Made by a program: the position numbers and the translations under genes. A stretch of DNA of 64,000 nt, taken from Candolleomyces eurysporus (Eukaryota; Basidiomycota; Agaricomycetes; Agaricales; Psathyrellaceae). Numbering within the stretch: the stretch's first letter is position 1; each line of letters opens with the position of its first letter. The notes under the pieces were generated by a model. It was not told the origin of the DNA and searched no databases. It worked only from the letters and a program-made list of their open reading frames with translations. This document shows, piece after piece, positions 23,122 through 35,621 of the stretch. Location of the stretch: positions 37,763 through 101,762 of the forward strand of contig JANBPK010000785.1 in the NCBI GenBank assembly GCA_027579435.1. Reading direction: 5' to 3'.

Positions 23122-24331
23122 ATGTCTGAAAACGACGCATTTGGCACCTATGTGGCCCGTGTGATGGCGGGCTCTCTCTACGCAAACACATCCTTGACTC
23201 TATTCGAGACAGGTCAATTTTTCGAGCACGGATTTTGTGCTGGCCATATACTAAACTGATGGTCTCAGGGATTCTATTCTTTATGACCGTCTACGGACTC
23301 TCAGTGTTCCTGGAAACACCCAAAGCCCTCCGGAAGGGTCGAACCCGGTACATCCTGATATCCTTTGTTTTGCTTGGATTGAAAGGTCTTGGAGCGGCCC
23401 TGGATTCTTTCGAGATATTCAAGTGCTTGTTCGAAGCAACCTCTGCCATTGGGTACCTCGACATGGTGGACCAAAACATGCGATCTTGGCAACGATATCT
23501 GAGCCTCATTTGCACGATAGTTACTATCACCATTGGGGATCTTCTACTGGTACTCAAGATCCCTCATCCCTTGACTACTTACTAACCATCTTTTTACTTG
23601 TCAGGTTTACCGCTGCTACGTAATTTGGCAGCATCGGTGGTGGGTAACTATACCACCTGCCATGACCTGCCTTGCTGCTTTTGGTCCGTCCTTCTGATTC
23701 TTGGAGGATATTTACTAATAGCCGGAGCAGTCCTTGGCATCATTCCTTTGGCTGTAACGAGCCACGGCGAACTCACTGAATATCGCTATGCGTTGGCCAG
23801 AACCTTCCTCACTGTGTCGACCAGTATCATGGTCACAAGCCTCATTTCCTTCCACCTCATTCGGGCCCGCCGTTCGCTATCCAAAGTCCTCCCGTCCAAA
23901 GACTTGACACTTTACACCGGCGTGGTCGCTATCCTCATCGAGTCGGCTGTCCCACTGACGGTGTTTGGAATCCTTTACGCGGCAATCATTGCAGCATATC
24001 CGAAAGCTTCAAGTTCGCGATCAAGCGTAGGACCGTATGTCGCGGCTCTGAATATATTTGCCTTCTTTTTCTTTGCCTTCTGCGTGAGTGAATTTGCAAT
24101 AACACGGCCACAAATTAATAACATCTTCAACAGACCTTATCGCCAGCGATGATCATATTTCGCGTCACGACAGGGCGATCATGGCTTCAATTCTCGAGGC
24201 GAACCGATGGTGAAATTTCGAATCCAATCAATTTCGTGCATCGGACTGCTGAGTCGTCTTTCATCGACTCATCCATTGGGAGGCCAAGAGTTGAGAACGC
24301 TGATGTAGAACAAACTGGTACCGAATCTTAG
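23122..24331 (+). CDS. Fungal seven-TM protein, copy 3
   Basis: Exons: 23122-23212, 23269-23549, 23605-23683, 23731-24083 and 24134-24331, giving 333 residues. It is nearly identical in structure to copy 4: every exon has the same length. It starts MSENDAFGTYVARVMAGSLY, then SGILFFMTVYGLSVFLET, DSFEIFKCLFEATSAIGYLD, GDLLLVYRCYVIWQHRWW, LISFHLIRARRSLSKVLPSK and the polar tail with SFIDSSIGRPRVENADVEQT. The adjoining downstream DUF4238 copy (D, 412 bp away) is a pseudogene, so this 7-TM gene has lost its partner but kept its own frame. That suggests the 7-TM protein is useful on its own, or that loss of copy D is recent (inference). Confidence 0.82.
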
Positions 24332-24743
24332 ATGTATCCCAAGTTGTCTGAAGCATATACGTATATCCAAAATTATGCCATGTTATGTCATTTGACTGCT
24401 TCAGCAGGATTCGTACTCAGACCAACTTGAATTCGACAGGAAGAAAACGGAGAGAGATGTATGCGAATTGGCAGACAATTGACCAGCTAATGGAAAGACC
24501 AAAGGCCACAAACTTGAAAATGCTGTTGTCCCCCGGTGGGAGTCTCGGCGAGCGGAGTGGGATAGTTCGAAATTCAATTAAAGTTCAATTATTGCACGGC
24601 GCGATACACGAGGCCACGAGATGTGAAAGCGCCACTCGCTGCGGATGCGGTCTTCAGCTTTCCACCACCTCTTTCTCAAGGGAATTAGCAGTGCTGTTGA
24701 GCTTTGAATCTCTCCGCCTTCAATATCAGTGTCGATAACAGTC

Positions 24744-25197
24744 ATGCGCCCTATCACCACTACATTCGCCGATTCATGCTTCGAAGATTCATTCCGGAGG
24801 ACACCACGTCCCTTGAGCCTTCCGTACAAGAGTGAGCGCAGATAAAGACATCAAGAGATGCCATTAATTGCTTACACTTTCTGCAATGCGAAGAAGCAGA
24901 GATGACGGGATGCAACGAAGGCCGGCCCGATCCCGAGACCATCTCGGTCTTCGACATGGAGTCAAAATCGATCATATCCGTACCAATCGCAAGCGTCTTT
25001 GGAGTGATGAACCTCTACCGGGGTGCTAGCAATCAAGAACACATGAAGCACTTGGAAAAGAAACTGTCCAAGCTGGAGGGGAAGGCAGGTCATCAGGGAA
25101 CTGCATATCGGTGCCGAATGTCAGACATCTAACTAGACGTTTACCCTCTGCAGGAGCGAGCTCCAGTCGCCCTGGAAATTCACCTCCATTATGACGA
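24744..25197 (+). pseudogene. DUF4238 pseudogene, copy D
   Basis: The leader block and first exon are recognisable, but two extra bases follow the ATG (ATGCGCCC against ATGCCC), so HHYIRRF is out of frame and the exon is 88 nt instead of 86. The second exon begins without the normal basic stretch and continues through ETISVFDMESKSIISVPIAS and LEKKLSKLEGKAG. It then breaks, and homology ends near 25197, before the central DUF4238 helices. About 15 percent of a full gene remains. Unrelated sequence follows. Confidence 0.8.
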
Positions 25198-25697
25198 AAA
25201 CTTGACGACTTTTTTTNGTGCTTCTTAATATCTCAAGTTCGAGCTGTAGGAACAAGCACTAGGATTCCCTTTGCCTCCCGAACGCGGATCATTGGAATTT
25301 GAGTGCGCTCGTTGACGCACGCCTGGGTGATCCCCGCTCCCAAAACCACACGCCTGAGGTAGAAAGACTAGATTATATCAGTACTGCACTTTGCAGATCT
25401 TTGAGTTTGAAGACTTCCGGACTCAAAAGCCGGAGTAAAAAGTAAANTTTGACGAGGTATCAGGTGCATAAGGGAGGCGAGATTGGAACCGAAGGCCAAG
25501 GAAAACTGTTAGGTATGTCGAGAGATGGATTTTCCTTTAGAGACCCGAATATAATTTGGATGCATACTTGGAGGACATGGGTGACCGAGGACAAGAGATC
25601 CATAAAATGCCGCACTAACGGACCACCTCCTGAAGGCTGTGCTGATTATTTCCTTACTAGGCCAAAGTTCAGAACAGTGTCCAGGCGAAAACCCACC
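25198..25697. other. Spacer between copies D and E
   Basis: Contains two Ns and a frame at 25449-25802 (+) that runs into the leader block of copy E. The leader part of this frame is shared with other copies, but the upstream part matches nothing else in the window. No supported gene. Confidence 0.4.
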
Positions 25698-25803
25698 CGC
25701 TGGGGATGCGATCTTCAGCTTACCACCACCTCGTTCTCAAGGGAACCAGCAGTGCTGTCGAGCTTTGAATCTCTCCGACTCCAATACCAGTGTCGATTGT
25801 AAC

Positions 25804-28160
25804 ATGCCCCACCACCACTACATTCCACGATTCATCCTTCGAGGATTTATTCCGGAAGACACCACCTCCCTTGAGCCTGCCGTACGAAAGTGAGTGCAGA
25901 TAAAGGCATCGACAGACACCATTGATCCCTTACATTTTATACAGAACGAAGAAGCAGAAGCGGGATGCAAGGAAGGCGAGAAAGAAGGGTCAACCGGATT
26001 TAGAGACCATCTCGGTCTTCAACCTAGGGTCGGGGTTGATTGAATCCGTACCCATAGCGAGCACTTTTGCGGTGATGAACCTTTACCAGGACGCTAGCAA
26101 CCAAGAGGACCTGGAGCACTTGGAGAGGAAATTGTCCGAGCTGGAGGGAAAGGCGGCTCGGATCATCAGGCAACTGCACGTCGCTGCCGGACGTCAGTCA
26201 TCCAACCAGACATTTACACTCCCCAGGAGCGACCTCCAGTTGTTCCATAAATTCATCTTCCTTATGCATTACCGGAGCAGCGCCATCGAGAAGACGTATT
26301 TCCAGGAGGACCATCCTGATAATGCACCACTCCGTCAATGGATCCGCCATCTCAAGAAAACGAAAGGGTACACGACCGACAAGGAGATTTGGTTGGACGG
26401 GCTCCGTTACTACCTCTTTACCAAGCATTCTGACATTCTCGACGACGCAAAGAAGTGCTCAGAATGCGGACTATCTGGATCGTTCGGCGAAACAGACATT
26501 AACGTGCCTTCTCACCAGTGGCACGCTGTGGCATACGAGTCCCTCGCCAATGGCTACTACCTCGGAATATGGAGGTCGCACGAAGACTCCGAATTCGTCC
26601 TTGGGGATAGTTCTTATGGATTATGGGAAGGAAGGTTTGCAGGGACGACAGGTCTATTCAGGATATATGTTCTCAGCCCCAAGATCACGGTGGTCCTGAA
26701 ACTCAACATGTCGAGAGGCATGGCTGGACTCGAGGATAGCACCCTGAGTGATCATCCTCTGGGTTCCCCCCAAACAGTTTACCATCGAGGATCCAGTATT
26801 TTAGGGAACAGATTTGCAAGTTCAGAGGATAAAATCGAGGCATTACAACGACACCTCAAGTCGCCTAATTCCAATAACGATCAGTTCACGTTCAGGATCA
26901 ACGGGCTGACGGCCGACCAGACGTACCTTGTCAACCGGGTCGTCTTGGAGAACCTTCACGCCGATGGGTTGCTGTTGTTTGCATCCAGGGATGCAATGCT
27001 TTCCACGGCGCGGCAACATAACACCCCAGCAGGGTGCTACCTGAAAAGGAATCAAGACGCCATCGCGGGGTTGATCAGGTGCCTCGAATCCGGCGCAAGG
27101 ACCAACCCTTCCAGTAGCACCTCCCATCTCGACGCAAGCACTCCAGGGTTGGATAATACCACATCCTCTTCTTTCCCATCCACACCACGCCGACCTCGAG
27201 CCAGACTCGGCCTGGACAACCTCATGCTGCCCCAAGAAATCGTCTTCATGGATATACTAGGCGGTGACGGTCCCAGTAGACCACTCTCAGCGTTGGAAAA
27301 AGACGTGTTCTTTGACATCCTCCTCCTCGGTATTCTCGAAGGCTCCAAGAATTTCAAAACCGATTACGATCGCGCCCGGCATATTCATCGCAAGTTCCCG
27401 CCTCTACCATCCACCATCCATCCTTTGGTTCATTTCATCGCTGNAGCGAATGACTCGAGCTAAAGAGCTCATTGAATTGCTTCAAAAGATTATGGCCGCC
27501 CGTGGTAGGGATAGGCAGGTGAAATTTCCTTCAGGGACGCCCACGAAGCTCGTCGACTCTCTTGGGGAGGAAGAGAGCCGGCAGCTTCTCGAAACGCTCT
27601 CTTTCCACATCAAGTCTCTGGGGCTTGGGTGGGTGGGGCAGCAGTGGGAGGGAGAGCCTACGGAGTCGCAGAAGATCCTCGGGCAAGTAACGATAGTGGC
27701 GTATTTGGAGCTTTTGCGCGAGGTAGATCCTAACCTGGCTGCTTCGTTGTGTAGCTCCGTTTCTTTCATTGAAGTGGTCACGTCGCCCGAACAGCCTGGT
27801 GAGACCCATGCTGGAGAACCGGACGAAATTACTCCCATGCGCAATCATGGGCTGGGCGCCTTCCAGTCGGGACTGAAAACCAATACCACACCCCCTCCCC
27901 CTTCATCCCCACCGGCTTCACCCTTCTCCCCCTCCAAGTCTTCGCCTCTGCCGTTGCCATTGTTTGGACCCGAGTCCCAGTCCAGCTCGAGCGCGACCGA
28001 TCTTGATCCCGAATCGGAATCCTTCCAGCCTCTACCTTCTGAATCCAACATCGCTGCTGGCAAGAGGCCCAAATCCCTCTTTAAACGGTCTCTTCCCACC
28101 GAGTCAGCAGAGATGCAACAGCCCGCAAAGAAGCCAAGGAGCACCGCCAACCGACGCTGA
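25804..28160 (+). CDS. DUF4238 protein copy E, one module, basic C-terminus
   Basis: Exons 25804-25889 and 25945-28160 give 766 residues if the N at 27444 is removed; with N counted the frame breaks, and paralogues read FIAERM straight through this point. The first exon gives MPHHHYIPRFILRGFIPED. The DUF4238 body is complete (FHKFIFLMHYRSSAIEKTYF; WLDGLRYYLFTKHSDI; GDSSYGLWEGRF). After a Ser/Thr/Pro linker comes one copy of a ~160-residue module (DILLLGILEGS..., LVDSLGEEES, LREVDPNLAASLCSSVSF). The protein then ends in a Pro/Ser-rich tail with basic clusters (GKRPKSLFKRS and AKKPRSTANRR) that resemble a bipartite nuclear signal. There is no C-terminal membrane segment, unlike A, B, F and G, so its location may differ. 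Confidence 0.8.
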
Positions 28161-28317
28161 TCATCCCTGCCGCCACCCCTTCATTCGTTAGGAAGGTCTA
28201 CCTTATTCATTATCGTTATCACAAGGACATTTACATTTACGCTACACACATACTGTACACTACCCCACATTCATTGTATGAATAGATGCCCATTTACGAG
28301 TCAGCAACTGCCCCCGG

Positions 28318-29221
28318 ATGCGAAGCATGGGTAGCCCTCTCGTGCTTCTTGAAGTCTTCGAGGGCTCGGTCGAATTCAAAACCGAGTATGAACGGGCTCT
28401 GTACGTTCACCGACTCTTTCCACCCTTACCAAACACTCTCCACCCTCTGGTCCACTTGGTCGCAGAACGAACGACCCAAGTTGAAGGCATGGTGAATGCT
28501 ATACGGGAGAGGGTCCAACATCGTATGGGCAAACGAACCCAAAGAGAGGGGAGTTCGAAGGACATGTCTCGTCCAGGAGGTCGAACGAAGCTCGTCGATT
28601 CCCTGAGCTCTAGAGATGCCAACCGTGTCTTTACAGCGGTGTCTCTCCACTTTGAGTCTCTTGGTTGGGGTAGATGGGATGGACGACGTACATCGTCACC
28701 AAGCATTCTCAAAGAGGTGACGGTGGTCGCATGTTTGAAAGCCTTGCTGGAGGTGGACCCAAATTTGGCCGCTTCCCTGTGCAGCTCTGTCACGTTTATC
28801 GAACCAGTCTTCCCGGATGTCTCCACCAGTGATGACGAAACCGAAGCCGGAGCGGATGAGGATAGGTCCTTGACCGCCAGGCGCGATGTTCCTGGGAAAG
28901 AAATGAAGGGATTCAAAGGTGCTGCCCCGCAGAGTAAAAGGATGTCGAGGACGAATGTTGTATACATCCCCCGCATGTTTTCTGGTGGAGTGGTGCACCT
29001 GGCCGCAGGAATTGTGTCTCTGCTTCTCTTTGCGTTCAAGAGTCTACTTTGGGACCGGAGCACGCGGGAAATCGTGGGTCCGGAGAGGCACTCCGCCTGA
29101 TGGTCAGGAACTCGTGGTACCAGCTTTTGTCGGGTTTCTGCTCTATGGGGTTTTAGGCCTCTATGGAGGATTCTACCAACCGGTTGCGTTCATTTTCGGT
29201 TTACCGCTAATGAGGCGGTAG
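28318..29221 (+). pseudogene. Detached second module plus TM end (copy E')
   Basis: The open frame 28318-29100 begins MRSMGSPLVLLEVFEGS and matches module 2 of copies F and G (FKTEYERALYVHRLFPPLPN, RTKLVDSLSSRDAN, LEVDPNLAASLCSSVTF), then a hydrophobic stretch (LAAGIVSLLLFAF). The frame breaks near 29085 at GGCACTCCGCC; the next frame continues with DGQELVVPAFVGFLLYGVLG to 29221, matching the second membrane segment of F and G. It therefore looks like the C-terminal half of a full-length gene cut off from copy E, carrying a one-base shift. It could still be expressed as a 260-residue protein. The DUF4238 domain and leader block are absent. Confidence 0.65.
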
Positions 29222-30970
29222 GGCCAGTATAGTATGATGTTGTCTGTTTTGCACCTACCGCTCAGAATCTCGATAAATTCAGAATAAGATCGGACTCGAT
29301 GTCAATATGTCTGATTACGCAGCCCACTACCAGAGGCGGGTAGCGGTCAATGATGAATTTTACGCCTGCAGAGAATGCCCGACATGTTTCGGTTCAGCAT
29401 GGCGTAGCTTGATCAATGGGAGTGGCATTGAGCGTGTGCTAGCTAGGCTAGTGAATCAAGGGAAGCGCCAGTATGGTGATGGTGCAGATGATGGAGATGT
29501 GGAACGACTCAAAACGGGTTCTAGACGGAGACTCAAAGGTCTGAAGATGACAAAACATTTGGACGCGGTTTATTCAAATTGTCTTCCTCTATGATGCTCA
29601 GACGCTGGTCGTTCTCTCCTGAAAGAAGTAATGTTATTCCGTTGTGAATGGTAATATCCTTCTGTCGATATAAAGACCACAAAGATGCTCGGGACGCTCT
29701 GGGCCGGGTGCCGGCACGCCACTGCTCCTGTCGATCTTTCTGTGATGATCTTGGACCCGCGCAACTCTTCTTCTACCGAGATACAACATTTTTTTTGAAT
29801 CATGCGGTACGCAGGAAACGCTGGGATCATTGGATGTTCGAAGTAAGGAAAATTTAAATTGGGAATCGGTTGTTGAGTAATTTAGGCTCCGCTTTGAACA
29901 ACGGAATGACGAACCTCGACATTGGCGGTTGCTTTGACTTCGACGGTGACAAAAATGAGAACAAACGCCTGCAGTGCAGGGGCATGAATATTTGGAAGTT
30001 TGATTCACTGTGCGTCATTTTCTTCCAGCTCAAAATTCGCCTCCGTTCTCACGTTATCGTATACGAAACACATCCCCTAAGTACAGCTTCTGGTTCCGAG
30101 AATAGAAGTGGCCATCCCACGAAGATCTCGTGTTTGAGGTCTATCACTACCCGCACCATCATGGCAATCGATCGTTAATAACACAGCCCAACACACCCTT
30201 ATCTTTATTCCTCGGCCTCCGAACTCTTTCCGGGTTCACATCTCATCAGACATGATAGTACTTGGCTTGACTCCTCACCCCAACAGAAGCTCGAGGTCTT
30301 CTGCATACAGATCCATGGATACAAACTTGGAAAATATAAATCCAAAGCTCCACAATCGTATCAAGGCTGCTGACTGGATTTGTCTTGCTCACCTTCTTTG
30401 TCACCGGCAGATGAAGATTCAAATCACTAGATATCAATAGAATCGTTGAAAGTGGACGTTCAATATTTGGAGACCCTATGGGGGGATCTCCCGGAGCACT
30501 GTGCCCAACGATCCGGATATTATGATGCCTGAGTCCATATTCGTTAAGCCTACCCCGGGTTGAGTTCTCTAGATAACAATGTCTGAAGCAGTCGTGGGAG
30601 GCAGGAAGAATTGATCTGCATTGGCCACTTCAACGGAAATTGCGAGTGAAGGTCGCCTTTCTGTTTCTGATCCTGTAGCTTGCCAGTACCTATCCTTCTG
30701 CTTTCCACTTCGTTGGGCCTTGCCTCACTGCATCTTTCGTGATCTGCCAGACCTTCCTTCATACGGTCTCTATGTACTATGTCGATCAGATTGTTCATCA
30801 TCGCCAGCGCTGGTGTTTCAATGACATGAAAATTGGAATCCGTGTTATTAATAGACATGTTGATAAAGCGGCTGGCTTTCCTTTTCATGAAAGTATCTCC
30901 TGAAAGCGGTTCAGAGCGCGTACCCTGTTTCAAATTGACAAACGGAGAGCTTTTAGCGCCATCCATTGCC
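29222..30970. repeat. Duplicated spacer upstream of 7-TM copy 4
   Basis: 29500-29700 resembles the region after copy F (35700-35840): CGGAGACTCAAAG and CTCTCTCCTGAAA recur in order. 29930-30970 is the counterpart of 22500-23045. No conserved open frame was found, so I see no gene here. Confidence 0.6.
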
Positions 30971-30977
30971 TATATAT
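30971..30977 (+). promoter_or_regulatory. TATA box of 7-TM copy 4
   Basis: TATATAT in the same context as for copy 3, 74 bp before the ATG at 31045. Confidence 0.65.
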
Positions 30978-31044
30978 CCAGGGCCTAGCAGATCCATGGG
31001 CCTCAAGACAACCCCCTCCGTATTTTGACTTCAGATAGCTCGTC

Positions 31045-32258
31045 ATGTCTGAAAACGACGCATTTGGCACCTATGTGTCCCGTGTGATGGCAGGCTCTCT
31101 CTATGCAAACACATCCTTGACTCTATTCGAGACAGGTCAATCTTTCATGCATGGATTTGTGCTAGCTTTATACTAAACTGATGTTCTCAGGGATACTATT
31201 CTTCATGACCGTCTATGGACTCACAGTGTTCCTAGAAACACCCAAAGTCCTCCGGAAGGGTCGAACCCGGTACATCCTGATATCCTTTGTTTTGCTTGCT
31301 TTGGAAGGTCTCGGAGCGGCCCTGGATTCTTTCGAGATATTCAAATGCTTGTTCGAAGCAACTTCCGCCATTGGGTACCTCGACATGGTGGACCAAAACA
31401 TGCGATCTTGGCAACGATATCTGAGCGTCATTTGCATGATGATTATTATCACCATCGGGGATCTTCTACTGGTATTCAAGATCCCTCATCCCTCGATCAC
31501 TTACTGACGATTGCTTTACTTGCCAGGTTTACCGCTGCTACGTAATTTGGCAGCATCGGTGGTGGGTAACTATACCACCTGCCATGACCTGCCTTGCTGC
31601 TTTTGGTCCGTCCTTCTGGTTCTTAGCAAAGAGTTTCTTTACTGATAGCCGGAACAGTCCTCGGCATCGTTCCTTTGGCTGTAATGAAGCACGGTGAACT
31701 CACTGAATATCGTTATGAGTTAGCCAGAACCTTCCTCACTGTGTTGACCAATATCATGGTCACAAGCCTCATTTCCTTCCACCTCATTCGGGCCCGCCGT
31801 TCGCTATCCAAAGTCCTCCCGTCCAAACACTTGAATCTTTACACCGGCGTGGTTGCTATCCTCATTGAATCGGCCGCCCCACTGACTGTGTCTGGAATCA
31901 TTTACGCGGCAATCATTGCAGCATATCCAAAAGCTTCAAGTTCGCGATCAAGCGTAGGACCGTATGTCGCGACTCTGAATATGTTTGCCTTCTTTTTCTT
32001 TGCCTTCTGCGTGAGTGAATTTGCAATAACATGGCGACGGACTAATAACATCTTCGATAGACCTTATCGCCAGCAATGATCATATTCCGTGTCACAACAG
32101 GGCGATCATGGACTCAATTCTCGAGACGAACCGATGGCGAAATCTCAAATCCAATCAATTTCGCGCATCAGCCTGCGGAGTCGTCTTTCATTGAGTCATC
32201 CATTGGGAGGCCAAGAGTTGAAAACGCTGACGTAGAACAAACTGGTATCAAAACTTAG
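31045..32258 (+). CDS. Fungal seven-TM protein, copy 4
   Basis: Exons: 31045-31135, 31191-31471, 31527-31605, 31658-32010 and 32061-32258, giving 333 residues. It is the closest relative of copy 3, with the same exon sizes. Amino-acid differences are mostly conservative (LTVFLETPKVL for LSVFLETPKAL; VLTNIMV for VSTSIMV). Intron sequences differ more than exons, which is consistent with selection on the protein. Its tail carries SFIESSIGRPRVENADVEQT. DUF4238 copy F starts 425 bp downstream on the same strand, and this pair is the most complete cassette in the window. Confidence 0.83.
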
Positions 32259-32682
32259 ATGTGTCCCAAGTCGTCTGAAGCAGAATCTCTCATTTATATA
32301 TCCATATCTATGCCACGGGCTATGGCCTTCGACTGATTCAGCAGGATTCGGGTTTGGACTGATTTAACAGAAATAAGAGGAAGAATGTGTTCAGACTGGT
32401 CGACAATCGACCAGCTGGTGGAAAGACAGAAGGCTAAAAACTTAACACGTTACTGTTGCCCCTCAGGCGTCAGGTAGCGTCTAGATTACCGAGCGCTAAA
32501 ATTGCCTGAAATTCCTATAAGGAGCAATTATTGCATTGTGCAAAACATGAGGTCGCTGTATGTGAAAGGGCCACTCGCTGCGGATGCGATCTTCAGCTTA
32601 CCACCACGTCGTTCTCAGTAGAACCAGCAGTGCTGTCGAGCTTTGAATCTCTCCGACTTCAATACCAGCGTCGATTGTAAAC

Positions 32683-35621
32683 ATGCCCTATCACCACTAC
32701 ATTCCACAATTCATCCTTCGAGAATTCATTCCGGAAGACACAGCCTCCCTTGATCCTTTGATACGAAAGTGAGTGCAGATAAAGGCATCCACAGAGACCA
32801 TTGATCTCTTAAATTGGCTACAGAACGAAGAAGGAGAGGCAGCGGGAGACAAGGAAGGCGAGAAAGAAGGGTCTACCAGATCCAGAGACCATCTCGGTCT
32901 TCGACCTGGGGTCGAGGTTGATCGAATCCGTACCAATTGCGAAAACCTTTGGCGCGGTGAACTTTTACGAAGACGCTAACAATCAAGAGGGCCCGCAGCA
33001 CTTGGAGAAGAAGCTCTCTGAGCTGGAGAGAGAGGCAGCACAGGTCATCAGGGAACTGCACATCGCCGCTGGACGTCAGTCATCCAGCCAGACATTTACT
33101 CTCTCCACTAACGACCTCGAGTTGCTCCTTAAATTTATCTTCCTTCTGCATTACCGGAGTGGCGCCATCGAGAAGACGTACTTCCAGGAGAACCATCCTC
33201 GCAACGCACCAATCCGTCAATGGATCCGGCATCTCAAGAAAACAAAAGGGTACACGACCAACAGGGAGATTTGGTTGGACGGGCTCCATTACTACCTCTC
33301 TACCGAGCATTCCGACATTCTCGACCACGCAAAGCAATGCCCAGAATACGGACAGTGGCATGCTCTGGCGTACGAGTCCTTCGCCAACGATTACTACCTC
33401 GGAATATGGAGGTCGCACGAAGACTCTGAATTTGTCCTGGGGCATAATTCTTATGGATTAGAGGAAGGAACTTTGGCAGGATCGCCAGGTCTATTCAAGA
33501 TATATGTTCTCAGCCCCAAGATCACGATCGTCCTGAAATTCAAGATGTCGAGAACTGAGCTCGAGGACAGCACCCTGAGTGATCATCCTCTGGATTTTCC
33601 TCAGACGGCTAACCATCGAGACTCTGGTGATTTACGGACCAGACATGCAAGTCTGCAGAATCAATTCAACGCATTACAACATCACCTCCCGTCGCCTAGC
33701 CCGAATAACGATCAGTTCACGTTCAGGATCAACGGGCTGACGGTCGACCAGACGTACCTTGTCAACCAGATCGTCTTGGAGAACCTTCACGCCGATGGGC
33801 TGTTGGTATTTGCGTCCAAGGATGCAATGCTACCAACGGCAAAGCGGTATGACACCCCCGAAGGGCCCTTCCCGAAGAATAATCGGCAGGCCATCGCGGT
33901 ATTGGTCAGGTGCCTCGAATCCGGCGCAAGTGGCAACCCTTCCGGTAGCACCCCCCNAGCTTGAAGCGAGTACTCCAGGGTTGGGTAATCCCACATCCTC
34001 TTCTTTCCCATCCACGCCCTTAGCTCCCAGCTTTACGCAACCTCCCAGCTCTATGATTGTTCGCAGGCCTCGAGTCAGACTCGGCTTGGACGACCTCATG
34101 CTACCCCAGAGACTCATCTCGCGTGAGCAAGGCCGCTACGGTCAAGGTGGGCCATTCTCGGCGTCGGATTGGGGGCCCAATGATTTGCTCTTCAACACCC
34201 TCCTCTCCAACATTCTCAGAGGCTCTATGAATTTCAAAACCGAGTACGATCGCGCCAGATATATTCATCGTAACTTCCCAGCTCTCTCATCCACTGTCCA
34301 CCCTTTGGTTCATATCATCGTCGAGCGAATGGCCAAGGCCAAAATGCTCATTGGAGCCGTTGCTGCCCGGGGCAAGGATAGACTTGAGGTGAGGTTTCCT
34401 TTAGGGACGCCCACGAAGCTTGTCGACTCTTTGGGCGAAGAAGAGAGCGCGCATCTTCTCAAAATGCTCTCTCTCCACGTCGAGTCGCTGAATCTTGGAT
34501 GGGTGGGGGAGCAGTGGGATAGGGAGCGTACAGAGTCGCAGAAGATCCTCGAGCAAGTGACACTGATGGCGTATTTGGAGCTATTGCTCGAGACAGATCC
34601 GAACTTGGCTGCTTCTTTGTGTAGTTCTGTTTCTTTCATCGAAGTGGTCACGTCGCCCGCACAGCCTGATGAGACCCATGCTGGAGAACCGGAGGAGATT
34701 ACTCCCATGCGCGATTATGGGCCGGGCGCTTTCCATTCGGGATTGAGCGCCAATACCACACCCTCTCCCCCTTCATCCCCACCATCTTCACCCCTCTCCC
34801 CCTCCAAGTCTTCACGACCACCGACACATAGCTTAGGTAGCCTCTTGCTACCCGGAGAGCTTGACACAGACACTGTGGGGGGCTCATTCTCGGAGTTGGA
34901 CTCGGCCTTCGACGATAAGCTCCGTGACGTCTTCGAGGGCTTGGTCGAATTCGAAACCGAGTACGAACGGGCTCTGTACGTTCACCAGCTCTTTCCACCG
35001 CTACAAAACACTCTCCACCCTCTAGTCCGTTTAGTCGCAGAACGAGTGATCAAGTTTGAAGGTATGGTGGATGCTATCCGGGAGAGGGTCCAGCATCGTA
35101 CGGGTGGACGAGCCCAAAGAGGGGAGAGTTCGAAGGTCATATTTTGTCCAGGAACCCGAACGAAGCTCGTCGACTCTTTGAGCTCTGGGGATGCCGACCG
35201 TCTCTTCAGAACAGTGTCTCTCCTCTTTGAGTCTCTAGGGCTTGGATGGATGGGGGATGAATGGGATAGAGAACTTACACTGTCGCCAAGGATTCTCGAG
35301 GAGGTGACGGTAATCGCATGTTTAAAGACCTTGCTGGAGGTGGACCCGAATTTGGCGGCTTCCTTGTGCAGCTCTGTCGAGTTCATCGAACCGGTCTTGT
35401 CTGATGCCTCCCTGAGTAAGGGCGAAACCAAAGGCGGAGCAGATGAGGATAGGTCCTTGTCCACCAAGCGCGATGTGCCTGGGGAGGGAAGGAGGGAATT
35501 TGAAGGTACTGGCTCACCGAAAGACACTCCGCGTGACGGTCAGGCCGTTGCGGTCAGACTCACCGCTTTCGTCGGGGTTCTGTTCTGGGGATTATACATG
35601 TATAGAAAGGTCGTTCGTTAA
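32683..35621 (+). CDS. DUF4238 protein copy F, two modules, single TM
   Basis: Exons 32683-32768 and 32824-35621 give 960 residues once the N at 33957 is dropped; paralogues read straight through this Pro/Gln codon pair. It starts MPYHHYIPQFILREFIPED. The DUF4238 domain has a ~13-residue deletion where others carry a segment like FQPVGEADVDIPSH (ECPEYGQWHALAYESF here). Two module copies follow: module 1 at about 34180-34655 (KLVDSLGEEESAHLLKMLS, LETDPNLAASLCSSVSF) and module 2 at about 34910-35395 (KLVDSLSSGDADRLFRTVS, LEVDPNLAASLCSSVEF), separated by a Pro/Ser linker with PSPPSSPPSSPLSPSKSS. The protein ends with a single hydrophobic segment (LTAFVGVLFWGLYMYR) and Lys/Arg, so it is probably tail-anchored with almost nothing beyond the membrane. 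Confidence 0.82.
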
